64,000 bases of DNA. Origin: Gammaproteobacteria bacterium (GTDB lineage Bacteria > Pseudomonadota > Gammaproteobacteria > DSM-16500). The first letter of the stretch is position 1, and each line of letters begins with the position of its first letter. Both the position numbers and the translations under genes were made by a program. The stretch lies in NCBI GenBank assembly GCA_021325575.1, contig JAJPGW010000010.1:124001-188000 (forward strand). Direction: 5' to 3'. This document shows positions 62,678-64,000 of the stretch, piece after piece. The notes under the pieces are model-generated. The model saw nothing but the letters and a program-made list of their open reading frames with translations, was not told the origin of the DNA and did not search any database.

Positions 62678-63928
62678 TTAACTTAAGTGTTTTTTAAGCG
62701 ATTGCATAAACCGTTGTTTATGTTCTTTCGATGTCTCAATTCCAGCAACCTTTTTATTCACCAGTTTGCCATCATTCCCGTAAGTTTCCAGCTCATCAAA
62801 ATGTCTGGCTTCTAATGCAGAAATCCCAGCAGGTCCTATATGATTAAATTGCACTAGAAGCGTTTGTAATCCGATATTTTTTGCTAATGCAAAAGCGCCG
62901 GTATTCGTCAGTTGATTGTATCCTAAGCCTAGCCATTTTAATTTTGAATTGGTTGCGAGGACACTTGCGCCAGCATCCGTAATTTGATTCCCTTCCAAAT
63001 ATAATTGTTGCAGCACCGGATTATTAACAAACGCTTCTGCCCCTTTATCGGTAATTTGATTGTAATCCAGCATCATAAAAGTAAAATATTGATTTTCAGC
63101 TAAAGCCGCTGCACCTTGATCCGTAATGCGATTATAGCCAAGCGCCAGCAAACCAAAAGCAGATGTCATTTTTGCCAGTGCTTTTGCGCCATGATCGCCA
63201 ATTTGATTTCCATTTAAATAAAGCGCTTGTGCTTTCGAATAAGTTGCCAAGGCAATCGCGCCCGCATCGGTCAATTTATTTTGCATCAAACTCAATTCCC
63301 ACTGAATCGAAGGAGATTTTGCTAATGCAATCGCGCCGGTATCCGTAATTCCATCATTATCCATGTAAAGCGTTCTTAATCCTGAATTTTTAGCCAATGC
63401 TTCTGCACTGGAATCGCTGATGGTTTTAATTGAGCTTGCATCTAAAATTTGAATCGAAGTATTTTTCGCAATCGCGCTCAAGCCTTTATCGGTAATCGGA
63501 TTATTATTTAATTGCAATCCTTGCAAAGTGGAATCCGCAGAAAGTGCAATCACTCCCGCATCACCAATTTGATTGCCCCAAAGAGAAATATTTTGTAACG
63601 AAGTGCTTTTAGCTAATGCGGCAGCGCCGGTATCGCCAATTTGATTATTATCCAACTCTAACGTTTGTAAAGTCGTCATTTTAGCAATGGCAATCGCGCC
63701 ATTTGGGCCAATATTGTTATCGACAACGTCCAGCCAGTTAATATCAGTATGCTTATCTAAATAGGCTGCGATTGCTGGCATATCTTGATCATTCAAACTG
63801 CAATCTTCTAATTCGAGAACGTTGCGATCAACATGCTGGTCGATATTTTGGATACAGAGATTGGTCGCGTACACCGGAATGGAAAGAAAGCATAAAGTAA
63901 TTAATGGAAGAATTTTTTTTAATGACAT
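62678..63928 (-). CDS. Secreted leucine-rich-repeat protein (ribonuclease-inhibitor type)
   Basis: A 416-residue exported protein. The signal peptide is residues 1-21 (LPLITLCFLSIPVYA). Then come about 12 repeats of 24 residues, pattern LxxNxIxDxGAxALAKxxxLQxLxL (for example NQIGDTGAAALAKS, NQIGDAGVIALSA, NQITDKGAEAFVNN). This is the RI-type LRR with GA-x-ALA. A basic C-terminus (KEHKQRFMQSLKKHL) follows. RI-type LRRs are common in eukaryotic and intracellular-pathogen proteins; here a Sec signal places it in the periplasm or outside. Ligand unknown. Confidence 0.85.
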   Translation of the reverse strand: MSLKKILPLITLCFLSIPVYATNLCIQNIDQHVDRNVLELEDCSLNDQDMPAIAAYLDKHTDINWLDVVDNNIGPNGAIAIAKMTTLQTLELDNNQIGDTGAAALAKSTSLQNISLWGNQIGDAGVIALSADSTLQGLQLNNNPITDKGLSAIAKNTSIQILDASSIKTISDSSAEALAKNSGLRTLYMDNDGITDTGAIALAKSPSIQWELSLMQNKLTDAGAIALATYSKAQALYLNGNQIGDHGAKALAKMTSAFGLLALGYNRITDQGAAALAENQYFTFMMLDYNQITDKGAEAFVNNPVLQQLYLEGNQITDAGASVLATNSKLKWLGLGYNQLTNTGAFALAKNIGLQTLLVQFNHIGPAGISALEARHFDELETYGNDGKLVNKKVAGIETSKEHKQRFMQSLKKHLS

Positions 63929-64000
63929 ACTGGGTTCCTTATTGTGCTGATCTCGCTAATTATTGGGCCTAATTATTGCTTTTTTTGAAGGGAATGTCAA

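Overview
The window reads as a chromosomal segment of an AT-rich gammaproteobacterium, most plausibly a host-associated member of the Legionellales (Legionella, Coxiella, Aquicella or Berkiella-like). Evidence: gammaproteobacterial gene orders (fMet tRNA-rimP-nusA-infB-rbfA-truB-rpsO-pnp, petABC next to tatABC, coxBA-ctaG-coxC), a Com1/DsbA-like envelope protein, Kdo hydroxylase, and several genes whose products look made for a eukaryotic host. No plasmid, prophage, transposase or CRISPR array was seen. The species cannot be fixed from sequence reading alone.

Layout. 1-6.8 kb: end of a secreted adenosine-deaminase-like gene, thiolase fadI, a protein with an RGS-like domain, a redox gene pair, cca with a reduced HD region, and a Com1-like oxidoreductase. 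6.8-15.4 kb: the initiator tRNA and the translation/RNA-processing operon. 15.5-20 kb: Kdo hydroxylase, DUF559 nuclease-like protein, folE, hinT, trhO and ppa, separated by palindromic repeats. 20-24 kb: a 1134-residue coiled-coil/membrane protein (candidate secreted effector), then a small RNA candidate with six GGA motifs and a strong terminator, resembling CsrA-sequestering RsmY/RsmZ RNAs. 24-31 kb: psd, tatA-tatB-tatC, petA-petB-petC, a FUSC-like pair and a BrnT/BrnA-like toxin-antitoxin pair. 31-40 kb: an aa3-type cytochrome oxidase cluster split by a 1260-residue coiled-coil protein on the opposite strand. 40-48 kb: sppA, a cysteine-rich lipoprotein, a TPR-methyltransferase fusion, aroA, pcnB and tRNA-Glu(CTC). 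47-50 kb: two divergent accessory genes, one ending in a eukaryotic-type CaaX box. 50-64 kb: pterin enzymes, an anion-type ABC transporter, dps, paiB, a Phd/PIN toxin-antitoxin pair with a readable promoter-operator, rho, trxA and a secreted leucine-rich-repeat protein.

How it fits together. The housekeeping backbone supports translation, RNA turnover, aerobic respiration (Tat exports the Rieske protein to the bc1 complex, which feeds the aa3 oxidase), and envelope and pterin metabolism. Scattered in it are genes whose products carry signals that make sense only inside a eukaryotic cell: an RGS-like fold, a KKR-CVIL prenylation box, and four [DE]xxPLL acidic-dileucine motifs shared by the two giant coiled-coil proteins. 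Together with the Csr-type RNA they suggest an intracellular lifestyle; secretion and host function are inference. Two palindromic repeat families are also notable: an 80-bp element with compensating side hairpins (5 intergenic copies), and a second family (3 copies) that sits in frame inside two proteins and encodes nearly the same peptide in both.
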